DNA from: an uncultured Acidobacteriota bacterium
GTDB lineage: Bacteria > Acidobacteriota > Terriglobia > Bryobacterales > Bryobacteraceae
Length of the DNA stretch: 64,000 nucleotides
Direction of reading: 5' to 3'
NCBI GenBank assembly: GCA_902825945.1
Contig: CADECY010000014.1
Coordinates: 42,627-106,626, forward strand
Below the pieces are notes generated by a model. The model ran no database searches, was not told the DNA's origin, and saw nothing but the letters and a program-made list of their open reading frames with translations. Numbering within the stretch: position 1 is the stretch's first letter; the number at the start of each line of letters is the position of its first letter. Made by a program: the position numbers and the translations under genes. Positions 45,766 to 54,266 of this stretch are shown piece after piece.

Positions 45766-46851
45766 CTATTCGTTGGCGGGCGGTGCGGCCAAAGGCTGGG
45801 GAGCGGCGCTGGAGGTTTCGCGCTGCGGACGTTCGGGCCGGTTGTCATGAACCGCGTGCTGGCGATCATCGAACTTTCCGAAGATCATCTTACCGGCGGT
45901 AGTCTGCAGGACGCTGGTGACGGCGATATCGATCGTCTTGTTGATGAAGCGCTTGGCGTTGTCGACCACGACCATCGTGCCGTCGTCGAGATAGGCGACA
46001 CCTTGGTTGTGTTCCTTGCCTTCGCGCTGGATGAAGACCCGCATCAGTTCGCCTGGCAGCACCACCGGGCGCAGTGCATTGGCGAGTTCGTTGATGTTCA
46101 GCACCTCGACGCCGTGAAGCTGCGCGACCTTGTTCAGGTTGAAGTCGTTGGTGACGATCTTGCACTGCAACAGCTTCGCGAGTTCGATCAGCTTCATGTC
46201 GACTTCGCGCACATGGGGGAAATCCTCTTCGACGATCTGAACGTTGAGCGCGGGCATCTTTTGGATGCGCTGCAACACGTCGAGGCCGCGGCGGCCGCGG
46301 TTGCGCTTCATCGAATCGGCGGAGTCGGCCACCAGTTGGAGTTCGCGCAAGACGAACTGCGGAATGATGAGGACACCGTCGAGAAACCCGGTTTCGGCGA
46401 TGTCGGCGATGCGGCCATCAATGATCACCGACGTGTCGAGCACTTTCAACTGCTGCGCCTGCGATTTCTCGCCGCCGAACAATCCGCCGAGCGCGGCCAG
46501 ATTCAACATGTCGCCCTTGTTGGCCCCGACCACCAGTCCGACATAGGTCATCATGAGCAGGATCAGCAGTTGTAGAAACGGCACGGTGCTCGGGTTGTTG
46601 GGAACCGCCGAGCCGATCACGAGCGACATCAGGTAAGCGCCGAAGATTCCGAGTACCGACCCGGCCGCCGCGCCAATCAGCCGCTTGAGCGTCACCTGCC
46701 CGAGGCGGATTTCGAACAGCACGATCGCGATCCCGGTGATCACCCCGAGCAGCCCAGCCACCCACGCCTCGAGATTGAACGGTTTCAGAAAGTACGCGGC
46801 TGTCGCGAGGACAACGACGAAAACGCCGCGGATGATCAGCACGTCATTCAT
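45766..46851 (-). CDS. PIN/TRAM domain protein, YacL type
   Basis: The protein has 361 residues. Four membrane helices lie in about residues 5-115, then a PIN domain (KVLDTSVIIDGRIADIAETGFL, with acidic residues at DTS and ..TNDFNLNK) and a TRAM RNA-binding domain (ELMRVFIQREGKEHNQGVAYLDDGTMVVVDNA in part). The PIN fold usually cuts RNA, and TRAM binds it; the family is membrane-anchored and its targets are poorly known. A ~30-residue low-complexity tail rich in P, Q and A follows. It heads the ispDF operon. Upstream lies only a decayed transposase. Confidence 0.88.
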   Translation of the reverse strand: MNDVLIIRGVFVVVLATAAYFLKPFNLEAWVAGLLGVITGIAIVLFEIRLGQVTLKRLIGAAAGSVLGIFGAYLMSLVIGSAVPNNPSTVPFLQLLILLMMTYVGLVVGANKGDMLNLAALGGLFGGEKSQAQQLKVLDTSVIIDGRIADIAETGFLDGVLIIPQFVLRELQLVADSADSMKRNRGRRGLDVLQRIQKMPALNVQIVEEDFPHVREVDMKLIELAKLLQCKIVTNDFNLNKVAQLHGVEVLNINELANALRPVVLPGELMRVFIQREGKEHNQGVAYLDDGTMVVVDNAKRFINKTIDIAVTSVLQTTAGKMIFGKFDDRQHAVHDNRPERPQRETSSAAPQPLAAPPANE

Positions 46852-46929
46852 TCAAACCAGTTCTCCGCTGGAGGTGACGATCGAAGGTGTCGCCGTCTCC
46901 GTGACAAGAAACCCGCGGACAACCCGGCG

Positions 46930-47606
46930 GGGCTGACCGCTCTAGGCTGTGGAAAAGAGCAAAGCCGCCCGTATAGAAGTATAACACCGGCTGGCGCAAC
47001 CTTCGTCGCCGCCGGAGGAGGGTGCACGTCGCAGAACTGACAGCAATGCGGGGGGCTGTCGTGCCACACGAACCATCCCCAGCTTCGGCTCGTCGCATCG
47101 TCAATCATCCGCACCAGATATCGCACTGGTTCTCCCCGGCCTTCCAGCCAGTCGTGGGTCGAGGTCCCACTGCACCAACTCCCCGTAGTGACTCCGCCGT
47201 GGCCGCCACGGGTGAACCTGTTTGACCTGGCGCGAGCGGCTCTCCCACAGCTTCTCCTCGATCATCCATCCCCTCACTGTCTCCTTGCTCACCTCGATCT
47301 GGTGCAGCTTGGCCAACTGCTCACTGGCAAGGTGGACCCGAAGTCGTGCCATTCCGGCGTCTTGAGAATCTCGATGGCTCGCGCCCGAATCTTGTCGTCA
47401 ATCTGGCGGTTCGACTTCTGGCCCCGCAGCCCATGCACCACTACCGCGTCGCCCTCGGTTTCCATCTCCGCCAGCAGCGTCCGGACCCACCGGCCGGTGA
47501 TCCCCATCTTCTCGGCGGCCATCTTCTGCGTCACTGTTCCGTCCTTGGCTCTCTTCAACCAGTTCAACCAATCTCGTTCATCCTGACTCATTGCGATTCG
47601 TTCCAT
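46930..47606 (-). pseudogene. Decayed ISNCY-like transposase
   Basis: Three minus-strand frames make one broken transposase. The first (from ~47606) reads MSQDERDWLNWLKRAKDG, VTQKMAAEKMGITGRWVRTLL and VVHGLRGQKSNRQID, an HTH. The second reads LASEQLAKLHQIEVSKETVRGWMIEEKLW and HPWRPRRSHYGELVQWD. The third reads RYLVRMIDDATSRSWGWFVWHDS, after which homology breaks and only a weak FYT..FALF echo remains near 46960. The integrase-like D (IDDATS) is kept but at least two frameshifts and loss of the 3' half make it inactive. No clean terminal inverted repeats were found, so the ends are approximate. Confidence 0.8.
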
Positions 47607-47734
47607 TCCGACAGCTTCCAACCGCTGTCAACAGGAACGTTCTATTTGTCCATATAGGAATTTCTCATCTTGCCGCGACACGCCAGCGGCCGGGGTCATC
47701 TTCGATCGGCACGGCGTGCGATACTGATTCCTCC

Positions 47735-48022
47735 ATGGTCAGAGTCGTCGCGCTATTCAAAGCCAAGCCGGACAAAATCGAAGAACTCCGCGAAGTGCTC
47801 ACGGCCTTCGTTGGCCCTACCGTCAAGGAGAAGGGCTGCGTCTTCTATCAGCTTCATCAGAACCTCGCCGATCCCACGGACTTCTCGTTTCTCGAGGAGT
47901 GGGAGTCCGAAGAGGACCTCAATGCGCACTCGCGTTCTGAGCATATCCAGTCGGGCCGCAAGAAGCTGCCCGATCTGCTGAGCGCTCCCGGCGACGTGCG
48001 CCGCTACAAACTTCTCTTGTAA
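47735..48022 (+). CDS. ABM-family (antibiotic biosynthesis monooxygenase) protein
   Basis: The protein has 95 residues and is a ferredoxin-like dimeric alpha-beta barrel. The pattern VRVVALFKAKPDKIEELREVL, EKGCVFYQLHQNLADPTDFSFLEEWES and HSRSEHI is typical of the family, which includes small quinol or aldehyde-type oxygenases and YgiN-like proteins. It has no cofactor motif. The start MVRVVALF is chosen by family length; the longer frame overlaps the transposase remnant. It is a single gene with no obvious partner. Confidence 0.85.
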   Translation: MVRVVALFKAKPDKIEELREVLTAFVGPTVKEKGCVFYQLHQNLADPTDFSFLEEWESEEDLNAHSRSEHIQSGRKKLPDLLSAPGDVRRYKLLL

Positions 48023-48062
48023 AGTTCCGGCAACGCCCCGCCAACCACGCTACCATGCGAAA

Positions 48063-48923
48063 GTGTCCGGACCCGCGATCTCCTCCAAGCTGGCGGTTTT
48101 GCTCCGTGTCAGCCTCTTTCTCGCCTTCGGCTACATCTCGCTCCAACTCTTGGCCAGCCTGCTGTACGAACTCTTCGGTCTCCTTGTCGCGTCGGTGATC
48201 GGTGTCTTCGCCGCCGCCACGATCGCCACGGCCCTCGCGATCCGGATTTACGAGCGCGGCCACCTCGCCGACATCGGCCTGCGCTGGACTCCGGGCTCCG
48301 GGCGCAATTTGATCGTGGGCCTGCTGATCGGAATCGGCGCCACCGTTCTCGTCCTCGTTCCACCATTGCTCTCCGGCGCGGCGTACTGGAAGCCCGCCGA
48401 GTCCGGCGCCACAGGCATCGCCTCGTTCGTGTTCATGACGCTGATTCTGCTGTTCGGCGCCGCGGGCGAAGAGATGCTGTTTCGCGGATACGGATTCCAG
48501 GTGATGGTGCCCGCGTTCGGCGAAGCGGCCACCGTACTTCCGATGGCGGTGTTGTTCGCCGCCGCGCATGCCGCCAATGAAAGCGTCTCGCCGGTTGGCC
48601 TGCTGAACACGTTCGCTTGGGGCGCGTTGCTCGGGGCCGCGCTGCTGCGCTCCGGAGATCTTTGGCTGCCCATCGGAATCCACTTCGGCTGGAACTGGGC
48701 CCTGGTGGTCTTCGGCGTCAACGTCAGCGGATTTACAATGAGATTGACGGGTTACGCGCTCGAATGGCGCATCTCCCCGCTCTGGAGCGGCGGCGACTAT
48801 GGTCCGGAAGGCGGACTGATCTGCACGGTCGTGGTCGCGCTTCTGGGTTATTTGCTCGGGAAAGCTCCGGTGGCACGGCAGGAGTTGGTCCTCACGCGGA
48901 CCCGCGAGGCGGAGGTGTCATGA
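48063..48923 (+). CDS. CPBP-family intramembrane metalloprotease, second copy
   Basis: The protein has 286 residues from a GTG start; the nearby ATG at 48055 is in another frame. Eight hydrophobic segments flank the motifs EEMLFRGYGFQ, FAAAHAANES and IGIHFGWNWAL, which supply the E-E-x-x-x-R, H and H/N residues of the CPBP family. It is not closely similar to the copy at 40854, beyond the motifs. The stop overlaps the next gene by 4 nt (ATGA), starting a three-gene coupled run. The substrate is unknown. Confidence 0.88.
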   Translation: MSGPAISSKLAVLLRVSLFLAFGYISLQLLASLLYELFGLLVASVIGVFAAATIATALAIRIYERGHLADIGLRWTPGSGRNLIVGLLIGIGATVLVLVPPLLSGAAYWKPAESGATGIASFVFMTLILLFGAAGEEMLFRGYGFQVMVPAFGEAATVLPMAVLFAAAHAANESVSPVGLLNTFAWGALLGAALLRSGDLWLPIGIHFGWNWALVVFGVNVSGFTMRLTGYALEWRISPLWSGGDYGPEGGLICTVVVALLGYLLGKAPVARQELVLTRTREAEVS

Positions 48924-49696
48924 AGTCCGGCACGTTGTTCCTGCTAGCGGCGGTTGCGCTCTTCGCGGCCAAAGAGAAGATGACGCCAGAGGACCGGATC
49001 GTCCTCGTGCGCGGCATGTCGGCCGAATTCGCCACGGCCAAGCAGTCCATTCCGCGATCCAAAAAGCCGCTGCCGTTCTCGAGCAACGGCACGTGGGACA
49101 AGGAGAAATGGACCGACGCGGGCCGCGAGAACGGACCGGCGGCGCGCGCCGGCGATCAGGTGCAGGTCACCCGTATCGAGATCAACGGTGACGACATCGA
49201 GGTCGAGTTGAACGGCGGCTTCCGCATGGGCCCGAAGTGGCATGAGCGGATCCAGGTGGGAACCGGCAGCCGGACCGCGCCCGTGTCGCGCGGCAGCAAT
49301 CCCACCGTTGGCACCGTGATCTCGGTCAAGTTCGAGGGAGGCGTTCCGCCAATCGAATCGAAGGAACTCAAGAAGATCCTCGCGCCGATCCTCGACTTCG
49401 AAAAGCGTAGCGCGACGGAGAACTATCTCGAGTCCCTCCCCGATCCGATCAAGAACGCGATCAAGGAGAAGCGCGCGCTCGAGGGCATGGACAAGGATCA
49501 GGTTCTGATGGCGCTCGGCAAGCCGCGCCACAAGAGCCGCGAGACCAAGGACGGCACAGAACTCGAGGACTGGATCTATGGCGAGCCTCCCGGCCGCATC
49601 TCGTTCGTGACCTTCAGCGGCAGCAAGGTCGTCAAGGTCAAGGAAGCCTACGCCGGTCTCGGCGGTTCCACCGCCGAACCGCTCATTCCGAAATGA
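48920..49696 (+). CDS. Secreted protein with C-terminal BamE/SmpA-like region
   Basis: The protein has 258 residues with a short signal-like N terminus (MKSGTLFLLAAVALFAA). The middle is beta-rich (VTRIEINGDDIEVELNGG) and unassigned. The C-terminal ~60 residues (GMDKDQVLMALGKPRHKSRETKDGTELEDWIYG) match the BamE/SmpA pattern of a helix, then G-x-P, then a strand ending in W-x-Y-G. BamE-like folds bind outer-membrane assembly partners or other proteins. It lacks a lipobox cysteine, so it is not a lipoprotein. It overlaps the protease and the PLP decarboxylase by 4 nt on each side. Confidence 0.55.
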   Translation: MKSGTLFLLAAVALFAAKEKMTPEDRIVLVRGMSAEFATAKQSIPRSKKPLPFSSNGTWDKEKWTDAGRENGPAARAGDQVQVTRIEINGDDIEVELNGGFRMGPKWHERIQVGTGSRTAPVSRGSNPTVGTVISVKFEGGVPPIESKELKKILAPILDFEKRSATENYLESLPDPIKNAIKEKRALEGMDKDQVLMALGKPRHKSRETKDGTELEDWIYGEPPGRISFVTFSGSKVVKVKEAYAGLGGSTAEPLIPK

Positions 49697-51066
49697 GTCC
49701 TGAGGAGTTTCGCGAGCACGCCCACCGCACGGTCGATTGGATGGCCGATTACCTTGCGACGGTAGGCGAGCTTCCGGTACTCACGCGGGTCAAGCCCGGT
49801 GATCTGACCCGCAAAGTCCCTTCGAGCGGGCCCGAACGGGGCGAGCCGATGGACGCGATCCTCACGGACTTCGAACGGCTGATTCCACCCGCGATCACGC
49901 ACTGGAATCATCCGCGCTTCCTCGCCTACTTCGCCATCACCGGGTCGCCGCCGGGCATTCTCGGCGAGATGCTCGCGGCCACGCTCAATGTGAACGGCAT
50001 GTTGTGGAAGAGCTCGCCCGCGGTTACCGAACTCGAAGCGGTGACGCTCAGTTGGCTCCGGCAGTGGATCGGACTTCCGGAGGAGTTCTTCGGCGTCATC
50101 TACGACACCGCCTCGATCTCGACGATGCACGCGATCGCCGCCGCGCGCCACATGGCGCAGCCGGAGTCGCGCACCGCCGGACTCCGCGCCAACCTCACCG
50201 TCTATTGCTCCGAGCAGGCCCACTCCTCGATCGACAAGGCCGTGCTCACACTCGGCATGGGTCTCGATAACCTGCGCAAGATTCCCTCCGATTCGCGGTT
50301 CAGCATGGACCCCGCGGCACTCGAGCGCGCCATCGGTGACGACAAGGCCGCGGGACTTCAGCCTTGCTGCGCCGTCGCCACCGTGGGAACCACTGCGCTC
50401 GCCGCGATCGACCCGCTGCCCGCGATCGCCGATATCGCAGAGCGCCACGGACTCTGGCTTCACATCGACGCGGCCTACGGCGGAACCGCGGCGATTTCCG
50501 AATCGCACCAGAACGTGCTCGACGGCGCGGGCCGCGCGCATTCGCTGGTGATCAATCCACACAAGTGGATGCTCACGCCGGTGGACCTGAGCGCCTTCTA
50601 CACGCGGCGCCCCGATACCCTGCGCGCCGCGTTCTCGCTGATTCCCGAATATCTCCGCACCGAAGATGAGCCGGGCGTCGTGAACCTCATGGACTACGGG
50701 GTGCAATTGGGACGCCGGTTCCGCGCGCTCAAGCTCTGGTTCGTGATGCGCTACTACGGGCGCGAAGGCTTGGCCGCGATCATCGAACGTCACTGCCGCG
50801 ATGCCGCCGAGTTCGCTTCCTGGATCGAGGCCGACCCGCGCTTCGAAGTGAGTGCGCCCGTGCTGTTCTCGCTCGTCTGTTTTCGCCATCGCGCGGGTGA
50901 CGCCGCCAATCGGCGGATTCTCGATGGAATCAACGCGAGCGGACTTGCGTTCCTGTCGCACACCGTGCTCGATGGGCAACTGGTGTTGCGGGCCGCGATC
51001 GGAAATGCGGCGACCACGATCGAGGACCTGCGGCGAGTCTGGGACAAAATCCGCGAACTCGCGTGA
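49693..51066 (+). CDS. PLP-dependent aromatic-L-amino-acid decarboxylase-family protein
   Basis: The protein has 457 residues. It matches the group II (DDC) decarboxylase family: N-terminal MSPEEFREHAHRTVDWMADYL, HPRFLAYF, the PLP-histidine region AHSSIDKA, HIDAAYGG and the Schiff-base lysine in NPHKWMLTP. It probably decarboxylates an aromatic amino acid to an amine, or a related reaction such as aldehyde formation. It is cytoplasmic. Its start overlaps the previous gene by 4 nt. The exact amino acid cannot be chosen from the motifs. Confidence 0.9.
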   Translation: MSPEEFREHAHRTVDWMADYLATVGELPVLTRVKPGDLTRKVPSSGPERGEPMDAILTDFERLIPPAITHWNHPRFLAYFAITGSPPGILGEMLAATLNVNGMLWKSSPAVTELEAVTLSWLRQWIGLPEEFFGVIYDTASISTMHAIAAARHMAQPESRTAGLRANLTVYCSEQAHSSIDKAVLTLGMGLDNLRKIPSDSRFSMDPAALERAIGDDKAAGLQPCCAVATVGTTALAAIDPLPAIADIAERHGLWLHIDAAYGGTAAISESHQNVLDGAGRAHSLVINPHKWMLTPVDLSAFYTRRPDTLRAAFSLIPEYLRTEDEPGVVNLMDYGVQLGRRFRALKLWFVMRYYGREGLAAIIERHCRDAAEFASWIEADPRFEVSAPVLFSLVCFRHRAGDAANRRILDGINASGLAFLSHTVLDGQLVLRAAIGNAATTIEDLRRVWDKIRELA

Positions 51067-51082
51067 TAGCCTGTCGGTAGTC

Positions 51083-52372
51083 ATGAGCACACGGCGCACC
51101 TTCCTCCATGCTTCGGCGGCCTCCGCCGCGTTCGCCGCCCGCAAACTCGAACCGCTTGCGGTGAACGGTGGTTCGAAGTCGATCACCGTGCCCGCCGCGC
51201 GCCATGGCGCCATCACCAAGTGGCCCCGTTACGAAGCCGCCGACAAGCAAGCGGTGCTCGACCTGATGGAGAGCAATCGGTACTATCAGGAGATTCCGCT
51301 ACTCGAGAAGGAAACCATCGCCTACACCGGCATGCCCTTCGCGAAGGCTCACAACAACGGCACCAACGCGCTGATGTCGCTGTTCTTCGCGATCGATCTG
51401 CCGCCGGGCAGCGAGATTCTGGTGCCTTCCTACACCGCCTCGGCGACCATCGTTCCGATGCGCTTCTTCGGGCTGGTTCCGGTCTTCGTCGACATCGATC
51501 CTCGGACCGCCTGCTTCGATCTCGCGCACGCGGCGAAGGTCATCACGCCACGCTGCCGCGCCATGGTCCCGATGCATTCGTGGGGCCGGCCATGCGACAT
51601 GGACGACATCGCCGCGTTCGCGAAACAGCACGGCCTGCTCGTACTCGAGGACGCGGCCCAGGCGCAAGGCGCGACACTCCAGGGCAAACAGATGGGCGCT
51701 TGGGGCACGGCGTCGATCTTCAGCTATCAGACGAGCAAAGTCCTGCCTGCGATCGAAGGCGGAATGGGCCTTTATCAGACTCGCGAACTCTTCGAGCGCG
51801 CCACCGCGTTCGGCAACTACGACCTCCCCGCTGCGTTCCCGGCCGGCAGCCAATATCGCAAGTATCACGATACCGGCTTCGGCCCAAAGTTCCGCATCCA
51901 TCCGCTCGCCGCCGCCATCGCGCGCCGCCAGTTGACGGTGCTCGACAAGCGCAATACGCTCGTTCGCGAGCAGACGGCCAAGCTCAATGCGCGGATCACG
52001 CAATTACCCGGACTCTCCGCGCAGACCGGACGCAAGGACATGGCCCGAGTCCACTGGGCTTCGAACATCCTCTTCTTCGACGCCGCCAAAGCCGGATTCT
52101 CGAAGGAGACGATGGTAAAGGCGCTCAGCGCCGAAGGCGTTCGAGCGGGCGCCGCGCCGTATCCAGAACAACACCAGTTCGCGATCTATCGCGAGGCTCA
52201 ATGGTGGCATCACGCACCGGTGGTTCCGGAGGTGCTCCCCGGATGCGCGCAGGTGAACAAGTCGGCGATCCGGCTGCCGCTGTTCGCGGAACAGGCCCCG
52301 GACCTGATCGACCAGTACGCCGCCGCGTTCGAGAAGGTCTGGGCGCACCGGGACGGATTGTCAAAGGCGTAG
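51083..52372 (+). CDS. Exported DegT/DnrJ/EryC1-type PLP aminotransferase
   Basis: The protein has 429 residues. It begins MSTRRTFLHASAASAAFAARK, a Tat-type signal, unusual for this sugar-aminotransferase family. The body keeps the family landmarks: AHNNGTNALMSLF, LVPSYTASATIVPMRF, VFVDIDP, PMHSWGRPCDM, LEDAAQAQGAT and the PLP lysine in FSYQTSKVLPAIEGG. Members make aminosugars from keto sugars with glutamate. Periplasmic export would be odd for nucleotide-sugar substrates, though Tat can carry folded PLP-loaded enzymes. It lies 16 nt after the decarboxylase and converges with a GAF gene. Confidence 0.8.
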   Translation: MSTRRTFLHASAASAAFAARKLEPLAVNGGSKSITVPAARHGAITKWPRYEAADKQAVLDLMESNRYYQEIPLLEKETIAYTGMPFAKAHNNGTNALMSLFFAIDLPPGSEILVPSYTASATIVPMRFFGLVPVFVDIDPRTACFDLAHAAKVITPRCRAMVPMHSWGRPCDMDDIAAFAKQHGLLVLEDAAQAQGATLQGKQMGAWGTASIFSYQTSKVLPAIEGGMGLYQTRELFERATAFGNYDLPAAFPAGSQYRKYHDTGFGPKFRIHPLAAAIARRQLTVLDKRNTLVREQTAKLNARITQLPGLSAQTGRKDMARVHWASNILFFDAAKAGFSKETMVKALSAEGVRAGAAPYPEQHQFAIYREAQWWHHAPVVPEVLPGCAQVNKSAIRLPLFAEQAPDLIDQYAAAFEKVWAHRDGLSKA

Positions 52373-52407
52373 CGGTCACTGGCGCCGTCAGCCGGTGGGC
52401 TCCGTGC

Positions 52408-52869
52408 TCATCCGTTCCCGCCATGCCCCGCCAGCGACCTCCCGATGTCCAGCAGCAGCGCTGTCTCCTCACCGGTAAACGTCCGCTCCGCGCGGTTCGC
52501 GACCCCCAACACTCCGGCGACTTCATCGCCGCGGAACATCGGCAGCGCGATCGCTCCTTCCAGTCCCGTTGCTTTCGCGCCGGGCCGCACATCGCCGCTC
52601 GTATCGGTTTGGATGTTGCACACGGTCACCGGGTGGCGCCGCTCGGCCGCGAGTCCGGCCATGCCCTTGCCCACCGGCACCGTCTGTACGATCGCAAGGA
52701 CTTGGGGCGGGATTCCAGCTGACGCGGTCTCGAGATGCAGCGCGCCGTCCGGACCCATCAGGTGAATCGTGCCGCTGTCGGCGTTCATGTGCTTCACCAC
52801 CGCGGCCAATGCGGAGGGCCATGGATCGGCTCCCGCGAAAATCGTATCCAGTTGTTCGAAGATCGTCAT
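52408..52869 (-). CDS. GAF domain protein
   Basis: The protein has 153 residues, essentially one GAF domain: MTIFEQLDTIFAGAD, MNADSGTIHLMGPDGALHLETA, VPVGKGMAGLAAERR and ALPMFRGDEVAGVLGVANRAERTFTGEE. GAF domains bind small ligands or haem and regulate partners. No output domain is attached, so it may work with another protein. Its ATG overlaps the stop of the DUF1501 gene by 4 nt (ATGA), so it is the last gene of that unit. Confidence 0.88.
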   Translation of the reverse strand: MTIFEQLDTIFAGADPWPSALAAVVKHMNADSGTIHLMGPDGALHLETASAGIPPQVLAIVQTVPVGKGMAGLAAERRHPVTVCNIQTDTSGDVRPGAKATGLEGAIALPMFRGDEVAGVLGVANRAERTFTGEETALLLDIGRSLAGHGGNG

Positions 52870-54266
52870 GCGATCAGCTCCTTCACGACGTTCCCAGCGA
52901 CATCGGTCAGCCGCATGTCGCGGCCCGAATATCGATACGTCAGTCTCGTATGTTCGATGCCCAGAAGTTGCAGCATGGTCGCATGCAGGTCATGCACGTG
53001 GACCTTGCCTTCCACCGCGAAGTAACCGAACTCATCCGTCGCCCCGTGAATCACACCCGGTTTCACGCCACCTCCCGCCATCCACATCGTGAACCCGAAC
53101 GGGTTGTGATCGCGCCCCACTTCCTTGTACCCGCCGCCATCGGGAAACTGCGCACACGGCGTGCGCCCGAACTCGCCGCCCCAGACGACGAGGGTCTCCT
53201 TCAGCAACCCGCGCGACTTCAGATCCTTCAACAGTCCCGCGATCGGCTTATCGGTCGCGAGCGCATTCGTGCGATGCCCCTTCTCGAGTTGGAGATGCTG
53301 GTCCCAACGGTCGATCCCCTTGCGGAACGGTGTCAGCAGTTCGATGAAGCGCACACCGCGCTCGACCAACCGCCGCGCGAGCAGGCACTCGCGCCCGAAC
53401 TCCTCCGTTTCCCTGTCATCGATCCCGTACATCTTGAGCGTCGCGGGAGTTTCCTTGGAAAGGTCCAGCAGATCGGGAACCGCGCGTTGCATCCGGAACG
53501 CCATCTCGTAATTCGCGATCGTCGCCTCGATCTCGCTGACCGCGCCGAAACGATCGAGCACGCCCCGATTCAGTTTGCCGAGAAGCTCGAGCTTGCGCAA
53601 CTGCGCGGCCGAGTCATTGTCCGCCGGTTCGAGATCGGCGATCGGATAAGCGCCCTTGCGAAAGAGGGTCCCCTGGTGTGACGCGGGCAGAAATCCGCTG
53701 CCGAAGCAATCCATGCCACCGGGCGGAATCAGCCCGCTTTCGAGCACGATGAATCCGGGCAGATTCTCGCTCGCGCTGCCGAGTCCGTATGTCGCCCATG
53801 CGCCCATGCTCGGCCTGCCCTGGAATCCCGAGCCCGAGTGCATGAAGTAGTTCGCCGCCGTATGTTCGGAATGGTCGGCCACCATCGAGCGGATGATCGC
53901 CATGTCGTCCACGCATTCGGCGATATTTGGAAACAGATCGCTCACCCAAGCGCCGGATTGGCCGTGTTGGCGCATCTCGAACGGCGATCCGAGGACTTTG
54001 TCCGAGATGTTGAACACCGTGGTGGGTGGCTTGAACGGAAGCGGCTTGCCGTGATCGGCCCGCAGGCGCGGCTTCGGATCGAAGGTGTCCATCTGCGACG
54101 GGCCGCCGTCCATGAACAGGAAGATCACGGACTTCGCCTTCGCCTCGAAATGCGGCTTTCGGGTGCCGGCGCGGGCGTCGCGCGCCATCAGGTCAAGCAG
54201 CGCGAGTCCGCCGAATCCGTTGGCGGCGCGGAGAAGCAGGTCGCGGCGGGTCATCGTTTCCCTCAT
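52866..54266 (-). CDS. DUF1501 protein, Tat-exported, sulfatase-like
   Basis: The protein has 466 residues. It starts MRETMTRRDLLLRAANGFGGLALL, a Tat signal. The DUF1501 core is clear: FLFMDGGPSQMDTFDPKP, HSEHTAANYFMHSGSG, RRLVERGVRFIEL, GEFGRTPCAQ and HDLHATMLQLLGI. DUF1501 is related to the alkaline-phosphatase/sulfatase fold, but its reaction is not established. The start is fixed by the 4-nt overlap with the cytochrome/DUF1553 gene. The pair is common in Planctomycetes and Acidobacteria and is likely a secreted complex. Confidence 0.9.
   Translation of the reverse strand: MRETMTRRDLLLRAANGFGGLALLDLMARDARAGTRKPHFEAKAKSVIFLFMDGGPSQMDTFDPKPRLRADHGKPLPFKPPTTVFNISDKVLGSPFEMRQHGQSGAWVSDLFPNIAECVDDMAIIRSMVADHSEHTAANYFMHSGSGFQGRPSMGAWATYGLGSASENLPGFIVLESGLIPPGGMDCFGSGFLPASHQGTLFRKGAYPIADLEPADNDSAAQLRKLELLGKLNRGVLDRFGAVSEIEATIANYEMAFRMQRAVPDLLDLSKETPATLKMYGIDDRETEEFGRECLLARRLVERGVRFIELLTPFRKGIDRWDQHLQLEKGHRTNALATDKPIAGLLKDLKSRGLLKETLVVWGGEFGRTPCAQFPDGGGYKEVGRDHNPFGFTMWMAGGGVKPGVIHGATDEFGYFAVEGKVHVHDLHATMLQLLGIEHTRLTYRYSGRDMRLTDVAGNVVKELIA

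Noticed and set aside
49648..51219. 523-residue minus-strand frame
   Set aside because: Antisense to the PLP decarboxylase, whose active-site lysine and family motifs are clear.
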